From contig JAWWBG010000036.1 in the NCBI GenBank assembly GCA_033721095.1, positions 1 to 16,457 of the forward strand: 16,457 bases of DNA. The letters run 5' to 3'. The position numbers and the translations under genes are program-made. Below are positions 1 through 10,525 of the stretch, piece by piece. Position 1 is the stretch's first letter. Every line of letters starts with the position of its first letter. The stretch comes from JAWWBG01 sp033721095. GTDB lineage: Bacteria > Actinomycetota > Nitriliruptoria > Nitriliruptorales > Nitriliruptoraceae. The notes under the pieces are model-generated. The model did no database searches. It was given only the letters and a program-made list of their open reading frames with translations, and was not told the DNA's origin.

Positions 1-429
1 CGGCACCGGCGGGTTGCACCCCGACGGAAACGTGCTCACGGCCTTGATGCCGTGCCTCGCGTGGGCCTCACGGATGCGGTCGACGGTCTTCGAGATGCGG
101 TTGGGATCGATCTCGAGCGACGCCACGAAGCGGTCGGGGTGTTCGTCGAGCGCGTGCGCTGTCGCCGCCGACCCGAGCCCGACCAACCCGATCTCGATCC
201 CGAACCGGTCCATCTGCTCCAGGGTGGTCGCGACCGCGGTGGTGTCGTCTTCGTCGGCCACACGTTCCGGGACGTCCTTGAACATGTACTCCGCCGGGAA
301 CTGCATCTCTCGTGACTCGTCGTCACGGAGGCCGGGCTGGAGGAACGCGTAGGTCTCAGCCGTCTTCGTGGTCGGAAAGCCGATCATCAGGTCGACGATC
401 CCGATGGAGCCGATGTCCGGCATGGCCAC
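1..429 (-). CDS. Amidohydrolase-family protein, partial (C-terminus outside window)
   Basis: The minus-strand reading frame is open from 429 to the window edge and gives 143 N-terminal residues. They begin MAMPDIGSIGIVDLMIGFP and include the stretches FPAEYMFKDVPERV, MDRFGIEIGLVGLGSA and HPDRFVASLEIDPN. This pattern resembles the amidohydrolase (TIM-barrel metal-dependent hydrolase) proteins common in Actinobacteria; substrates in this branch are generally unknown. The usual N-terminal HxH metal motif is not visible, and any later metal ligands would lie outside the window. I chose the GTG at 429 because a GAGGA ribosome site (437-441) sits 7 nt upstream; the ATG at 423 is the alternative. 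An in-frame TAG upstream limits any further extension. It lies downstream of tRNA-Ile on the same strand. The family call is moderately sure and the specific function is unknown. Confidence 0.75.
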   Translation of the reverse strand, partial: MAMPDIGSIGIVDLMIGFPTTKTAETYAFLQPGLRDDESREMQFPAEYMFKDVPERVADEDDTTAVATTLEQMDRFGIEIGLVGLGSAATAHALDEHPDRFVASLEIDPNRISKTVDRIREAHARHGIKAVSTFPSGCNPPVP

Positions 430-497
430 GAAGGGTTCCTCGTCGACGGCGGCGTGAGCCAGGGGAACCTACGACATCTGGAAGGATCGAACGTCGG

Positions 498-572
<75 letters not shown>

Positions 573-651
573 TTGTTGCGACGACCGCCGCGACGGCGCG
601 AGGGTAGCCAGCGGACCCTGACCGAGCCGATGGCCCCGGCGTACAGTGCCC

Positions 652-658
652 GGGGAGG
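652..658 (+). promoter_or_regulatory. Strong ribosome-binding site for the 665 gene
   Basis: GGGGAGG lies 6 nt before the ATG at 665. This near-perfect Shine-Dalgarno sequence is the main reason to treat the following unrecognised reading frame as a real gene with this start. Confidence 0.7.
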
Positions 659-664
659 TTCACC

Positions 665-1054
665 ATGGGATTTCTGCGTCGGTTGATGGAGGACTGGTCC
701 CCGCTCGAGCGGCGGGCGATCCTCCAGCACGGTGGCCGGCCCCGGGTCACCGGCCTGGCGCACGGGGACGTGGCGGACCTCGAGGACCGCGACGCCATCG
801 AGGAGCTCAACGACCTCCCGCGCCATGGCCAGCGCTGGCGGCGAACCGAGGCCGGGTGGGAGCGCTGGAGCTACCTCGACAGCTCGTGGCAACCTGACCC
901 GGAGCGGCAGCCCGGAGATCTCCCGGTGGACGTTGCGGTCGGCACGGTCGTGGTCGAGGGCGAGGCAGGCGACTGGGTTGCGACCGACCATGATCCGGAG
1001 GCAGTCGATCTCGACGAGCCGTCCGTACCGGTCATCGAGTGGCCGACCCAGTGA
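665..1054 (+). CDS. Hypothetical protein, 129 aa, unrecognised
   Basis: I do not recognise this small acidic protein. It has no signal peptide, membrane segment or clear domain motif. Its tryptophans cluster in the middle (WRRTEAGWERWSYLDSSW, about residues 58-75), and its C-terminal half is rich in Asp, Glu, Val and Pro. It is the only plus-strand gene in the left arm. It diverges from the tRNA-Ile gene, with 92 bp between them, and converges on the DUF3566 gene with an 18-bp gap. The near-ideal GGGGAGG ribosome site 6 nt before the ATG supports expression. A weak TACAGT (642-647) could be a -10, but it lies so close to the ribosome site that the transcript leader would be very short. It is probably a lineage-specific gene. 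Confidence 0.75.
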   Translation: MGFLRRLMEDWSPLERRAILQHGGRPRVTGLAHGDVADLEDRDAIEELNDLPRHGQRWRRTEAGWERWSYLDSSWQPDPERQPGDLPVDVAVGTVVVEGEAGDWVATDHDPEAVDLDEPSVPVIEWPTQ

Positions 1055-1072
1055 CGCGCGGCGCCGGGCGGG

Positions 1073-1726
1073 TCAGTGCTCGGGACGGCGCTGGATCGGC
1101 TCGTCCGACGACGGGGCTGGGCGACCAGCCTCCGACTGGCGTCGAGCCCGTTGCGCGGCGCGGACCTGCTCGAGCTCACGGGCCTCGGAGGCCTCCTGCT
1201 TGCGCTTCTCTGCAAGCTCGCGAGCACGCTGCCGCATCTCACTGACCGGACCGTCCCCTTCGCCAGCGCGCTTGCGGACTTCCTCGCGGGCACGATCCGC
1301 AGCCGACGAAAGCTTCTCACGCAGCTGACCCTTGGAGGACGAGTCGGACACCGACGTTGCCGGCGCGACCACAGCACTGCTGGCGCCGTCCTCCGTGATG
1401 AACTGGAGGCCGCCGACCAGCTGCGAGATGATGTTGTAGAGAAATGCCGCCACGACGAACAGGCCCGTCTGGATGACGGCGCCGATGAAGCCGAGGACGA
1501 CGAGGTTGCGGAAGATCCCCGTGCCGCTGATCGAGCAGTCCTCGAGGGCGCCGGTCGTGTTGGCGATGTCACAGGCTCGATCGACCAGGCCGAGCTGGGA
1601 GACGAAGAACCAGAGGACACCGAACCCGACCAGCACGATCAGCCAGATGCACAGGTTGACGACGGCTCCGACCTTGAGCACCGACCAGGGATCGATGCGC
1701 TTGATGGTCAGGCGACGACGGCTCAC
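1073..1726 (-). CDS. DUF3566 family transmembrane protein
   Basis: This 217-aa membrane protein has the DUF3566 hallmarks. RIDPWSVLKV (10-19) comes just before a first membrane helix (about 19-45). A second helix (about 75-97) runs into the conserved FLYNIISQLVGGLQF segment (95-109). The C-terminal half (about 130-217) is highly charged with many Arg, Lys and Glu, and looks like a cytoplasmic coiled-coil tail. The family sits beside gyrA in many Actinobacteria (the Rv0007 position in Mycobacterium). Its biochemical role is not established, though a cell-envelope or division link has been proposed from context. Translation starts at GTG 1726 with only a weak ribosome site; no other start occurs before the conserved RIDPWSVLK motif. 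The stop lies 104 nt beyond the gyrA stop side, so it could be cotranscribed with gyrA. Confidence 0.88.
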   Translation of the reverse strand: MSRRRLTIKRIDPWSVLKVGAVVNLCIWLIVLVGFGVLWFFVSQLGLVDRACDIANTTGALEDCSISGTGIFRNLVVLGFIGAVIQTGLFVVAAFLYNIISQLVGGLQFITEDGASSAVVAPATSVSDSSSKGQLREKLSSAADRAREEVRKRAGEGDGPVSEMRQRARELAEKRKQEASEARELEQVRAAQRARRQSEAGRPAPSSDEPIQRRPEH

Positions 1727-1830
1727 GGCAGCCCAGCTCGACAGCGGAGAATCCGAAGTCTACGACCACGGGCGCATGACCCGGCCCGTCCGCGCGGCCC
1801 GCGTCGGGTCAGCACCTGGCGACCGGCCGG

Positions 1831-4338
<2,508 letters not shown>

Positions 4339-4345
4339 GGCAGCG

Positions 4346-4350
4346 CTCCT
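4346..4350 (-). promoter_or_regulatory. Ribosome-binding site deciding the gyrA start
   Basis: AGGAG on the minus strand ends 7 nt before the GTG at 4338. It favours that start over the longer frame beginning at GTG 4371. Confidence 0.65.
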
Positions 4351-4374
4351 GTCGCGTGACGTTGGCAGCACCGA

Positions 4375-4617
4375 TCACGACGGCCCCTCCTCGGTGGGAG
4401 CCGACGGCTCGGTCGGTGCCGGCGTGTCCGGCGGTGTCGGCATGCCCTCGGCACGCCTGGCCACGCCGACGATCATGAGGGCCGACAGCCCGCCGAGGAC
4501 CAGCCCGGCGATCGCCGAATACCAGATGGAGAAGCCCAGGAAGACGCCGATGCCGGCGAACCCGAGGAAGGCCAGGTCAAAGGCAACGAAGGCCGCGATG
4601 ATCGTGCGACGGTCCAT
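4375..4617 (-). CDS. Small two-helix membrane protein between gyrB and gyrA
   Basis: This 80-residue protein is not one I recognise. It has two strongly hydrophobic helices (about 6-27 and 33-52) with a short polar turn between them, then a Pro/Thr/Glu-rich tail (about 59-80). A helical hairpin with both ends in the cytoplasm is likely. Its ATG shares one base with the gyrB stop codon (TGATG), and its stop lies 36 bp before the preferred gyrA start. It is therefore very probably cotranscribed with both gyrase genes and translationally coupled to gyrB; it has no strong ribosome site of its own. Nothing in the sequence suggests an enzymatic role. It may be a positional passenger, or a membrane protein coordinated with gyrase expression. 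Confidence 0.75.
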   Translation of the reverse strand: MDRRTIIAAFVAFDLAFLGFAGIGVFLGFSIWYSAIAGLVLGGLSALMIVGVARRAEGMPTPPDTPAPTEPSAPTEEGPS

Positions 4618-6572
4618 CAGACGTCCAGCGTCGCGTACTGGGCGTTGGACTGGATGAACTCCCGCCTCGACTCCACGTCGTCGCCCATCAGCACGGAGAA
4701 CATCTGGTCGGCGACAGCGGCATCCTCGAGCGTCACCAGCTTCAACGTTCGCCGGACAGGATCCATCGTCGTGTCCCAGAGCTGGTCGGGGTCCATCTCG
4801 CCCAGGCCCTTGAAGCGCTGCACGTCGGGCTCGCCATCATCCGGGAGCTCGGCGAACAGGGCGTCACGTTCCGCGTCCGAGTACGCGTAGCCGACCCACT
4901 TCTTCCGCTTCTTGTGGGTCACCTGGTACAGCGGCGGCTGCGCCAGGTAGACGAAGCCGGCCTCGACCAGGGGCTTGAGGTGCCGGTACAGGAACGTCAG
5001 CAGCAGCGTGCGGATGTGCGCGCCGTCCACGTCGGCATCCGCCATCAGGATGAGCTTGTGGTATCGGCACTTGTCGAGGTCGAAGTCCTCGGCAAAACCG
5101 GTGCCCATCGCGGTCAGCAGGGCCTGGACCTCGTTGTTGGCGAGGACCTTGGGAAGCCGGGCCTTCTCGACGTTGATGATCTTGCCGCGGATCGGGAGGA
5201 TCGCCTGCGTACGTGGGTCCCGTGCCTGCTTGGCCGACCCGCCCGCCGAGTCACCCTCGACGATGAACAGCTCGCACTCGGCGGGATCCTTCGACTGGCA
5301 GTCCGCCAGCTTGCCCGGCAGCGACGTCGAGTCGAGCAGCGACTTGCGGCGCGTCAGGTCACGGGCCTTGCGGGCAGCGATCCGCGCCTGGGCCTCGGCC
5401 TCGGCCTTGGCGACGATCGCCTTGCCCTCCGACGGGTGTTCCTCCAGCCACGTGGCGAGGTGGTCGTTGGTGACCTTCTGGACGAAGCCCTTGGTCTCGG
5501 TGTTGCCGAGCTTGGTCTTGGTCTGGCCCTCGAACTGCGGGTCGCCCAGCTTGACGGAGATGATCGCGATCAGCCCGGAGCGCAGGTCGTCGCCTGTCAG
5601 CGAGTCGACCTCCTTGGACCGCAGCAGGTTCTTGTCCTTGGCCCACCGGTTGATCGTCGAGGTCACCGCCGTGCGGAACCCCTCCTCGTGGAACCCGCCC
5701 TCGTGCGTGTTGATCGTGTTGGCAAACGACAGAATCGAGTCGTGGAAGTCGGTCACCCACTGCAGCGCGATCTCGACGGTCTGGGCCCCGTCGTCGGTGC
5801 GCTCCTCGGCCTCGTAGTGGATGGGCTCGTGCAGGCCCTCGACCTTCTTGGTGGCCCGCAGATGGTCGACGAAGTCCTTGAGGCCACCGGGAGCGTGAAA
5901 GGTCCAGTGGCGCTCGCGTTCGACCGGCCCGTCGGGGCGCTCGTCGAACAGCTCGATCTTCAGCCCGGCCGTGAGGAACGCCGTGTCGCGCAGCCGGCGC
6001 GAGATGTTCTCGACATCGAACTCGAGGGTGTCGAAGACCTCGGGGTCGGGGAGGAACGTGATGGTCGTGCCCGTGTCGTCGGCGTCGCCGACCCGCTCGA
6101 CTGGCCCGTCGGGCAGTCCGCGGTGATACGTCTGCCGATACAGGCCGCCGTCGCGTCGGACCTCGGCGACCAGGGTCTCCGACAGCGCGTTGACCACCGA
6201 GACCCCCACGCCGTGGAGACCACCCGACACGGCGTAGGCCTGGTTGTCGAACTTGCCGCCGGCGTGCAGGACGGTCATCACGACCTCGAGCGCCGAGCGC
6301 TTCTCCTTCCTGTGCTCGTCGACGGGGATGCCGGATCCGTCGTCGCTGACGCGCACGCCGCCGTCTGCCGTCAGCGTCACCGAGATGGCGCTGCAGCGCC
6401 CCGCGAGGGCCTCGTCGACCGAGTTGTCGACGACCTCCCAGATGAGGTGATGGAGGCCGCGAGGGCCAGTCGATCCGATGTACATCCCGGGCCGCTTGCG
6501 AACGGCCTCGAGGCCCTCGAGCACCGTGATGTTGGCGGCGCTGTAGGTGCCGTTCTCGGCAGTTTTGGCCAC
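4617..6572 (-). CDS. gyrB: DNA gyrase subunit B
   Basis: This is the ATPase subunit of DNA gyrase, 651 residues from GTG 6572. The GHKL ATPase shows WEVVDN with catalytic Glu46, the DDGSGIPV loop (77-84) and the ATP-lid motif GGLHGVGVSVVNALS (117-131). The transducer domain follows. The TOPRIM domain has EGDSAGGSAKQ (439-449), PIRGKIINVEK (460-470) and the metal triad in MADADVDG (Asp512, Asp514, Asp516). QRFKGLGEMDPDQLW (585-599) closes the GyrA-contacting region. The frame stays open upstream to 7043, but that 156-residue stretch is low-complexity and overlaps the glycosylase gene, so it is a shadow. Start 6572 gives the usual short N-terminus before ITVLEGLEAVRKRPGMYIG; its ribosome site (TCAGG) is weak. 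The stop overlaps the next gene by one base. Confidence 0.96.
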   Translation of the reverse strand: MAKTAENGTYSAANITVLEGLEAVRKRPGMYIGSTGPRGLHHLIWEVVDNSVDEALAGRCSAISVTLTADGGVRVSDDGSGIPVDEHRKEKRSALEVVMTVLHAGGKFDNQAYAVSGGLHGVGVSVVNALSETLVAEVRRDGGLYRQTYHRGLPDGPVERVGDADDTGTTITFLPDPEVFDTLEFDVENISRRLRDTAFLTAGLKIELFDERPDGPVERERHWTFHAPGGLKDFVDHLRATKKVEGLHEPIHYEAEERTDDGAQTVEIALQWVTDFHDSILSFANTINTHEGGFHEEGFRTAVTSTINRWAKDKNLLRSKEVDSLTGDDLRSGLIAIISVKLGDPQFEGQTKTKLGNTETKGFVQKVTNDHLATWLEEHPSEGKAIVAKAEAEAQARIAARKARDLTRRKSLLDSTSLPGKLADCQSKDPAECELFIVEGDSAGGSAKQARDPRTQAILPIRGKIINVEKARLPKVLANNEVQALLTAMGTGFAEDFDLDKCRYHKLILMADADVDGAHIRTLLLTFLYRHLKPLVEAGFVYLAQPPLYQVTHKKRKKWVGYAYSDAERDALFAELPDDGEPDVQRFKGLGEMDPDQLWDTTMDPVRRTLKLVTLEDAAVADQMFSVLMGDDVESRREFIQSNAQYATLDV

Positions 6573-6732
6573 GAAAAACCTGACATCGGAGGGCCCGGGA
6601 AGTACCCCTGAGTCTAGTCGCGGCGGGGGTTCATTCCCGACCACCGAGACCACCTGTGGAGGGTGTCGCAGGACCCTGCCGAAGCACTGCGCCGGACACG
6701 TCCTCGCGCCAGCGAAGGAGCGCTCTGGCCGC

Positions 6733-7632
6733 TCAGTCCTCGAGCTCCTCAACCGTCCTCGGCCAGTCGTCCTTGAGGAGTCGCGACAGGCTCCGATCCG
6801 CCAGGACCTTGCCGCCGGTCTGGCACCGGGGGCAGTAGTTGGTCTCGTTGTCGGCATAACGGATCCGTTGGATCTCGGTGCCGCACACGGGGCAGGGCTG
6901 GCCGAACCGCCCGTGTGCTGCGAAGCCCTCGCGGAACGCGGTGACCTCCTCGGGGAACCCGTCCCCGGTCGCCTCGCGCAGCCGTTCGACCCAGTCGGCC
7001 AGGACCTGACGAGTGGCGTGGTGCAGTCGGGCGAGCTCGTCAACGCTGAGCTGCTGCGAGCGCTTCACCGGCGACAGCCCGGCGGCGTGGAGGATCTCAT
7101 CGCTGAACGCGTTGCCGATGCCGCTCAGGCGACGCTGGTCGGTGAGGGCGCGCTTCAGGGTGCGGTTCTGCTCGGTCACGGCCGCGGTGAAGGCCTCCAG
7201 GTCGGCGGTCAGCGGATCGATCCCCCCGCGGTCGTGCCGGGCGAGGTCGTCCTCGCCGCGTTCGAGGTGGAGCGAGGCGCGCTTCTTCGTTCCGGCCTCG
7301 GTGAGCAGCAGCGTCCCCTCCGGGAAGTCGAAGGCGGCCAGTCCCAACCGCCGGGGCACGGCTGCCCCGCGATCTCGCCACCGCAGCCGACCGGCAATCA
7401 TCAGGTGCAGGACGGCGAACAGCGGCCCGTCGGTGACGGCGCCGAACTCGAACACGATGCGCTTGCCTAGGCGACGAAGTCCCGTGACGACCTCGCCCTC
7501 GATCGCGGACACCGGTGGGTCGACGGTCCGCAGCAGGTTGAACGACACCAGGCGAAGCTGCTCGAGCGGCTGGCCCTGAACCCGGATCCGCAGGGCACGC
7601 AGATAGTCCTCGATGTCGGGCAGCTCAGGCAT
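6733..7632 (-). CDS. Fpg/Nei-family DNA glycosylase
   Basis: This 299-aa base-excision-repair enzyme is expected to remove oxidised bases and nick abasic DNA. The start MPELPDIE supplies the catalytic Pro2-Glu3 pair. Lys57 (LRRLGKR) matches the conserved beta-hairpin lysine of Fpg. The helix-two-turn-helix is DQRRLSGIGNAFSDEIL (165-181). A C-terminal zinc finger has Cys247, Cys250, Cys267 and Cys270, with Arg258 in the QRIRYADNETNYC loop. It differs from textbook MutM (LHLMIAG rather than LRMTG) and looks like the divergent group ending TGGKVLADRSLSRLLKDDWP, so substrate preference is uncertain. The ATG overlaps the dciA stop by 8 nt (ATGCCTGA), suggesting coupling. The much longer open frame up to 8079 is an antisense-type extension over dciA. 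This gene is not normally in the recF-dciA-gyrB block. Confidence 0.93.
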   Translation of the reverse strand: MPELPDIEDYLRALRIRVQGQPLEQLRLVSFNLLRTVDPPVSAIEGEVVTGLRRLGKRIVFEFGAVTDGPLFAVLHLMIAGRLRWRDRGAAVPRRLGLAAFDFPEGTLLLTEAGTKKRASLHLERGEDDLARHDRGGIDPLTADLEAFTAAVTEQNRTLKRALTDQRRLSGIGNAFSDEILHAAGLSPVKRSQQLSVDELARLHHATRQVLADWVERLREATGDGFPEEVTAFREGFAAHGRFGQPCPVCGTEIQRIRYADNETNYCPRCQTGGKVLADRSLSRLLKDDWPRTVEELED

Positions 7633-8104
7633 CGCGACCACCGCGGTCGAGGACGACGTCGATGGACCGGACGGCCTGGCGCTCGGGCAGGTGCTCGTTG
7701 ACGCGATCGCGAATCTCGGTGGCGAGGTACCGCACCTGGGTGACCCACGCCGAGTCCGACGCCGCGACGACGAGGATCCCGCCGGCCAGCCGCACGGGCC
7801 GAGCGTGTGCCGCAACCGCCTCGCCGACGATGCTCGGCCAACGTCGCAGCACGTCCGAGGTGTGGAGCCGATCTGCCCAGCCCCTGGTCGAGACGACGTC
7901 GCCGACCACGTCACCGATGGCCAGAGGGGCGGGGACGCGTCGACGCACGGAGCCGTCGGGCACGTCCCAGTCGTCATCGTCGCCGGTGGTCGGCAGGAGC
8001 GCATCGTCACGGTCGATCCGTGCGCGATCGCGTTCCTGCTTGCGCCGCAGGTTGGCGAGGCGACGCTCCTCGTCGCCACGTGACCGTCCCGGGCCGCTGG
8101 TCAC
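7625..8104 (-). CDS. dciA: DciA-family (DUF721) protein
   Basis: This 159-residue protein carries the DUF721/DciA domain in its C-terminal two thirds. The pattern is LRRWPSIVGEAVAAHARPVRL (about 86-106), then GGILVVAASDSAWVTQVRYL. The N-terminus (1-55) is charged and probably flexible. DciA proteins interact with the replicative helicase DnaB and assist its loading in bacteria that lack DnaC or DnaI. In Actinobacteria the gene typically lies between recF and gyrB, as here. The GTG start at 8104 overlaps the recF stop as GTGA (4 nt), and the stop overlaps the following glycosylase start. Expression is therefore probably coupled through the dnaN-recF operon. Confidence 0.88.
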   Translation of the reverse strand: MTSGPGRSRGDEERRLANLRRKQERDRARIDRDDALLPTTGDDDDWDVPDGSVRRRVPAPLAIGDVVGDVVSTRGWADRLHTSDVLRRWPSIVGEAVAAHARPVRLAGGILVVAASDSAWVTQVRYLATEIRDRVNEHLPERQAVRSIDVVLDRGGRDA

Positions 8105-9288
8105 GGAACGGCCCGCAGGTCGGGCCCCTCCTCACGCGGCTGCAGCGCCGACGTCCCCCCGGACGTCGTGATGTCGATCCAGCGGCCGCGCAGCGGTACG
8201 TCGGACTCCACCGCCGCCGTGACCAGCACCTGCTCCCAGTCCGCACACGCCTCGGCGAGATGCCTCCGGCGCGTCTCGTCGAGCTCCGAGAACACGTCGT
8301 CCAGACACACCAACGGCCGATCGCCCACCTCGGCGAGGATCTCCCAGCTCGCCAGCCGGAGCGCAAGGGCGAGCGACCATGCTTCCCCCTGGCTGGAATG
8401 CGTCCGAGCGGGAAGCCCGCCGATCGAGCAGGCCAGGTCGTCGCGATGGGGGCCGACCAGCGTGACTGCGCGACGACGTTCGTCGTCGGCAAGGCGGTCG
8501 ACTGCCGCGTGCATGGCCGCCGTGACGGTCCCGAGGTCACGCCAGTCCACCGGTGAAGCCCCGGTCTCGTCCTCGTCAGCCAGGCCACCCGGCAGGTAGA
8601 CCAACTCGATCGGATCGGGTTGGTCCGCGAGCTGGGCGTACCGGGCCGCCACCGGACCTCGCAGCGCCTCGATCGCGGCCGCACGCGCCGCGACGAGCGC
8701 GGCACCGTGGGTGATCAGCTGCTCGGTCCAGGACGCGAGCGTCTCGTCCGCACGACCCTGGGCGCTCGGTGCAAGGCTTCGACGCTGCTTCAACAGCTGG
8801 TTGCGCTGTCGAACAGCCCGCTCGTACTCGGACCTGGTCGCTCCGTACGCGGGGCGTCGCTGCGCGAGCACGTCGTCGAGGAAGCGCCGCCGATCGGACG
8901 GATCGCCGCGGACGAGCGCCAGGTCCTCCGGGGCAAACATCACGAGGCGAATCACGCCCAGAGCGTCGGTGGCGCGACGGACACCCTGGCCATCGAGCCG
9001 CGTCCGGGATCGTCCGCTCGGGACGATCTCGACGGCGAGCTCGCGTCGCCGGTCGCCGTCAGTGACGGCTTCCAGGCGCACGAGGGCGCGCTCCGCGCCC
9101 TCTCGCACGAGTGGCCGGTCGCCGCTGACGCGATGGCTCGAGCCGAGCGCCACGCGGTGCACGGCCTCGAGCAGGTTGGTCTTGCCCTGGGCGTTGGCCC
9201 CGACCAGGACGGTCACCCCCGGCTGCAGCTCGACCGTCGCCTGCTGCCACGACCGGAAGTCGGTCACCTCGAGGCGGCGCAACCACAT
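8101..9288 (-). CDS. recF: DNA replication and repair protein RecF
   Basis: RecF is an ABC-type ATPase that helps load RecA at single-strand gaps. This 395-aa protein has Walker A GANAQGKTN (30-38) after a typical N-terminus (LRRLEVTDFRSW). It has the RecF-specific VMFAPEDLALVRGDPSDRRRFLD segment (about 116-138), a signature THSSQGEAWSLALALRLA (about 309-326) and Walker B LVCLDDVFSELD (about 339-350). The ATG at 9288 is supported by GGGAG about 10 nt upstream. It follows dnaN by 55 bp with no intervening gnd gene, unlike Streptomyces or Mycobacterium. Its stop overlaps the dciA start. Confidence 0.96.
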   Translation of the reverse strand: MWLRRLEVTDFRSWQQATVELQPGVTVLVGANAQGKTNLLEAVHRVALGSSHRVSGDRPLVREGAERALVRLEAVTDGDRRRELAVEIVPSGRSRTRLDGQGVRRATDALGVIRLVMFAPEDLALVRGDPSDRRRFLDDVLAQRRPAYGATRSEYERAVRQRNQLLKQRRSLAPSAQGRADETLASWTEQLITHGAALVAARAAAIEALRGPVAARYAQLADQPDPIELVYLPGGLADEDETGASPVDWRDLGTVTAAMHAAVDRLADDERRRAVTLVGPHRDDLACSIGGLPARTHSSQGEAWSLALALRLASWEILAEVGDRPLVCLDDVFSELDETRRRHLAEACADWEQVLVTAAVESDVPLRGRWIDITTSGGTSALQPREEGPDLRAVP

Positions 9289-9343
9289 CAGTCGATGTCT
9301 CCCGCCCCGCAGGGCCGAGACGACGACGCAGGCGGCGTCCTCG

Positions 9344-10459
9344 TCAGGACACCCGCATCGGCATCAGCAGGTAGGTGAAGTCCTCGGCCTGCTCCCCGTC
9401 CTCGGGGGTGGGCCGGACAACTGCGGGCTTCAGGCCGTCGGTCAGCTCGAAGGTCACCCGGGTCGAGCCGGTGGCCTCGAGCCCCTGGAGGAGGTAGGTC
9501 GGGTTGAACGCGATGGTGAGGTCGTCGCCGTCGATCGTCGCCGGCAGGGCTTCGGCGCCGGAGCCGATCTCCTGGTTGGAGATCTGGAGCTCACAGCTGC
9601 CGTCCGAGAACTGCAGGGACAGTGGCGTGTTGGTCGATCCCTGGCCCACGATGGCCAGCCGCTGGAGCGCCTCGACGAGCGGGGCCCGTTCGATCGTCAC
9701 CGACGTTTCGACGCTATCGGGCAACAGCTTGCGCACGTTCGGGAACTGGCCATCGATCAGCAGGCTCGACAACGTCCGATCGGGCGAGCTGAAGGACACC
9801 CGCCCTTCCTCCAGGGCGATCTGGATCTCGGCATCCGTCTCGCCGCCGAACCGAGCGGCTTCCTGAAGCGCTCGGGCAGGGACGAGGGCCTCACCCTCGA
9901 AGCCCCCCGCCCACGGCAGCCGGCGCATCGCGAGCCGGTAGGAATCCGTGGCGGCCGCCGTCAGCACGCCATCGGCCACCGCCAGCTGAACCCCCGTGAG
10001 GACCGGCCGTGCCTCGTCGGTCGAGGCGGCGCGTGCGACCTGCCCGACCAGCCTGGTGAGGGCGTCCGACGCGATCGGTGCACCTGCGGCGTCATCCGCC
10101 ACCGGCGCGATGACCGGGAAGTCCGAGGCGGACATCGACCGGAACTGGAAGGTGGCACGACCGACCTGGATCTCGACCGCATCGCCGGCCTGGGACAGGG
10201 CGACGGGCGCGTCGGGCAGACGGCCGACGAGCTGCGCGAGGTAGCGGCCCGGCAGCAGGGCGGTTCCCGGCTCATCGACCTGGGCAGGGATGGCAATGAC
10301 CGACGACATTTCCTGGTCGGTGGTCCGGGCGGTGAGGGCACCGTCGGCTGCCTCGAGCAGCACGCCCGACAATGCCGGCAGGTGTGCCCTGGCAGCGACC
10401 GTTCGCGTCACCCACGTGATGCCGCTCGCAAACTGCTCGCGCTCGACACGTAGCTTCAT
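9344..10459 (-). CDS. dnaN: DNA polymerase III beta subunit (sliding clamp)
   Basis: This is the ring-shaped processivity clamp, 371 residues made of three similar domains of about 120 aa. It begins MKLRVEREQFASGITWVTRTV and ends in the family's usual FTYLLMPMRVS. Internal hallmarks are PVLTGVQLAVADGVLTAAATDSYRLA (about 152-177) and the segment SSLLIDGQFPNVRKLLP (about 237-253). The ATG at 10459 is chosen because GGAG (10466-10469) lies 6 nt upstream and this start gives the standard N-terminus. An 11-residue longer frame from 10492 lacks support. The gene is the first on the left side of the origin and is transcribed away from it. Confidence 0.97.
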   Translation of the reverse strand: MKLRVEREQFASGITWVTRTVAARAHLPALSGVLLEAADGALTARTTDQEMSSVIAIPAQVDEPGTALLPGRYLAQLVGRLPDAPVALSQAGDAVEIQVGRATFQFRSMSASDFPVIAPVADDAAGAPIASDALTRLVGQVARAASTDEARPVLTGVQLAVADGVLTAAATDSYRLAMRRLPWAGGFEGEALVPARALQEAARFGGETDAEIQIALEEGRVSFSSPDRTLSSLLIDGQFPNVRKLLPDSVETSVTIERAPLVEALQRLAIVGQGSTNTPLSLQFSDGSCELQISNQEIGSGAEALPATIDGDDLTIAFNPTYLLQGLEATGSTRVTFELTDGLKPAVVRPTPEDGEQAEDFTYLLMPMRVS

Positions 10460-10525
10460 GCTGTTCTCCGCTGGGTTGTCCCGTTCCCACACAACCGAGT
10501 GCGGATCTCACGGGAAGCCTGCACA

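Noticed and set aside
618..647. CTGACC-N18-TACAGT as a promoter for the 665 gene
   Set aside because: The predicted transcript start would fall within the ribosome-binding site. It was noted but not called.
5449..5454. Other CACGTG sites (2299, 4267, 5449, 8077, 10413) as parS
   Set aside because: They have the central hexamer but lack the GTT and AAC arms, and they lie inside genes.
4914..6611. 565-aa open frame antisense to gyrB
   Set aside because: It is a GC-rich shadow of gyrB with no recognisable domain and no start signals.
6573..7043. 156-residue N-terminal extension of GyrB
   Set aside because: The extension is low-complexity, overlaps the glycosylase gene, and has no parallel in GyrB proteins, which begin shortly before ITVLEGLEAVRKRPGMYIG.
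7633..8079. 149-residue N-terminal extension of the glycosylase
   Set aside because: Fpg-family enzymes need Pro2 exposed after Met1, so the MPELPD start at 7632 is required. The extension is an alternative frame of dciA.
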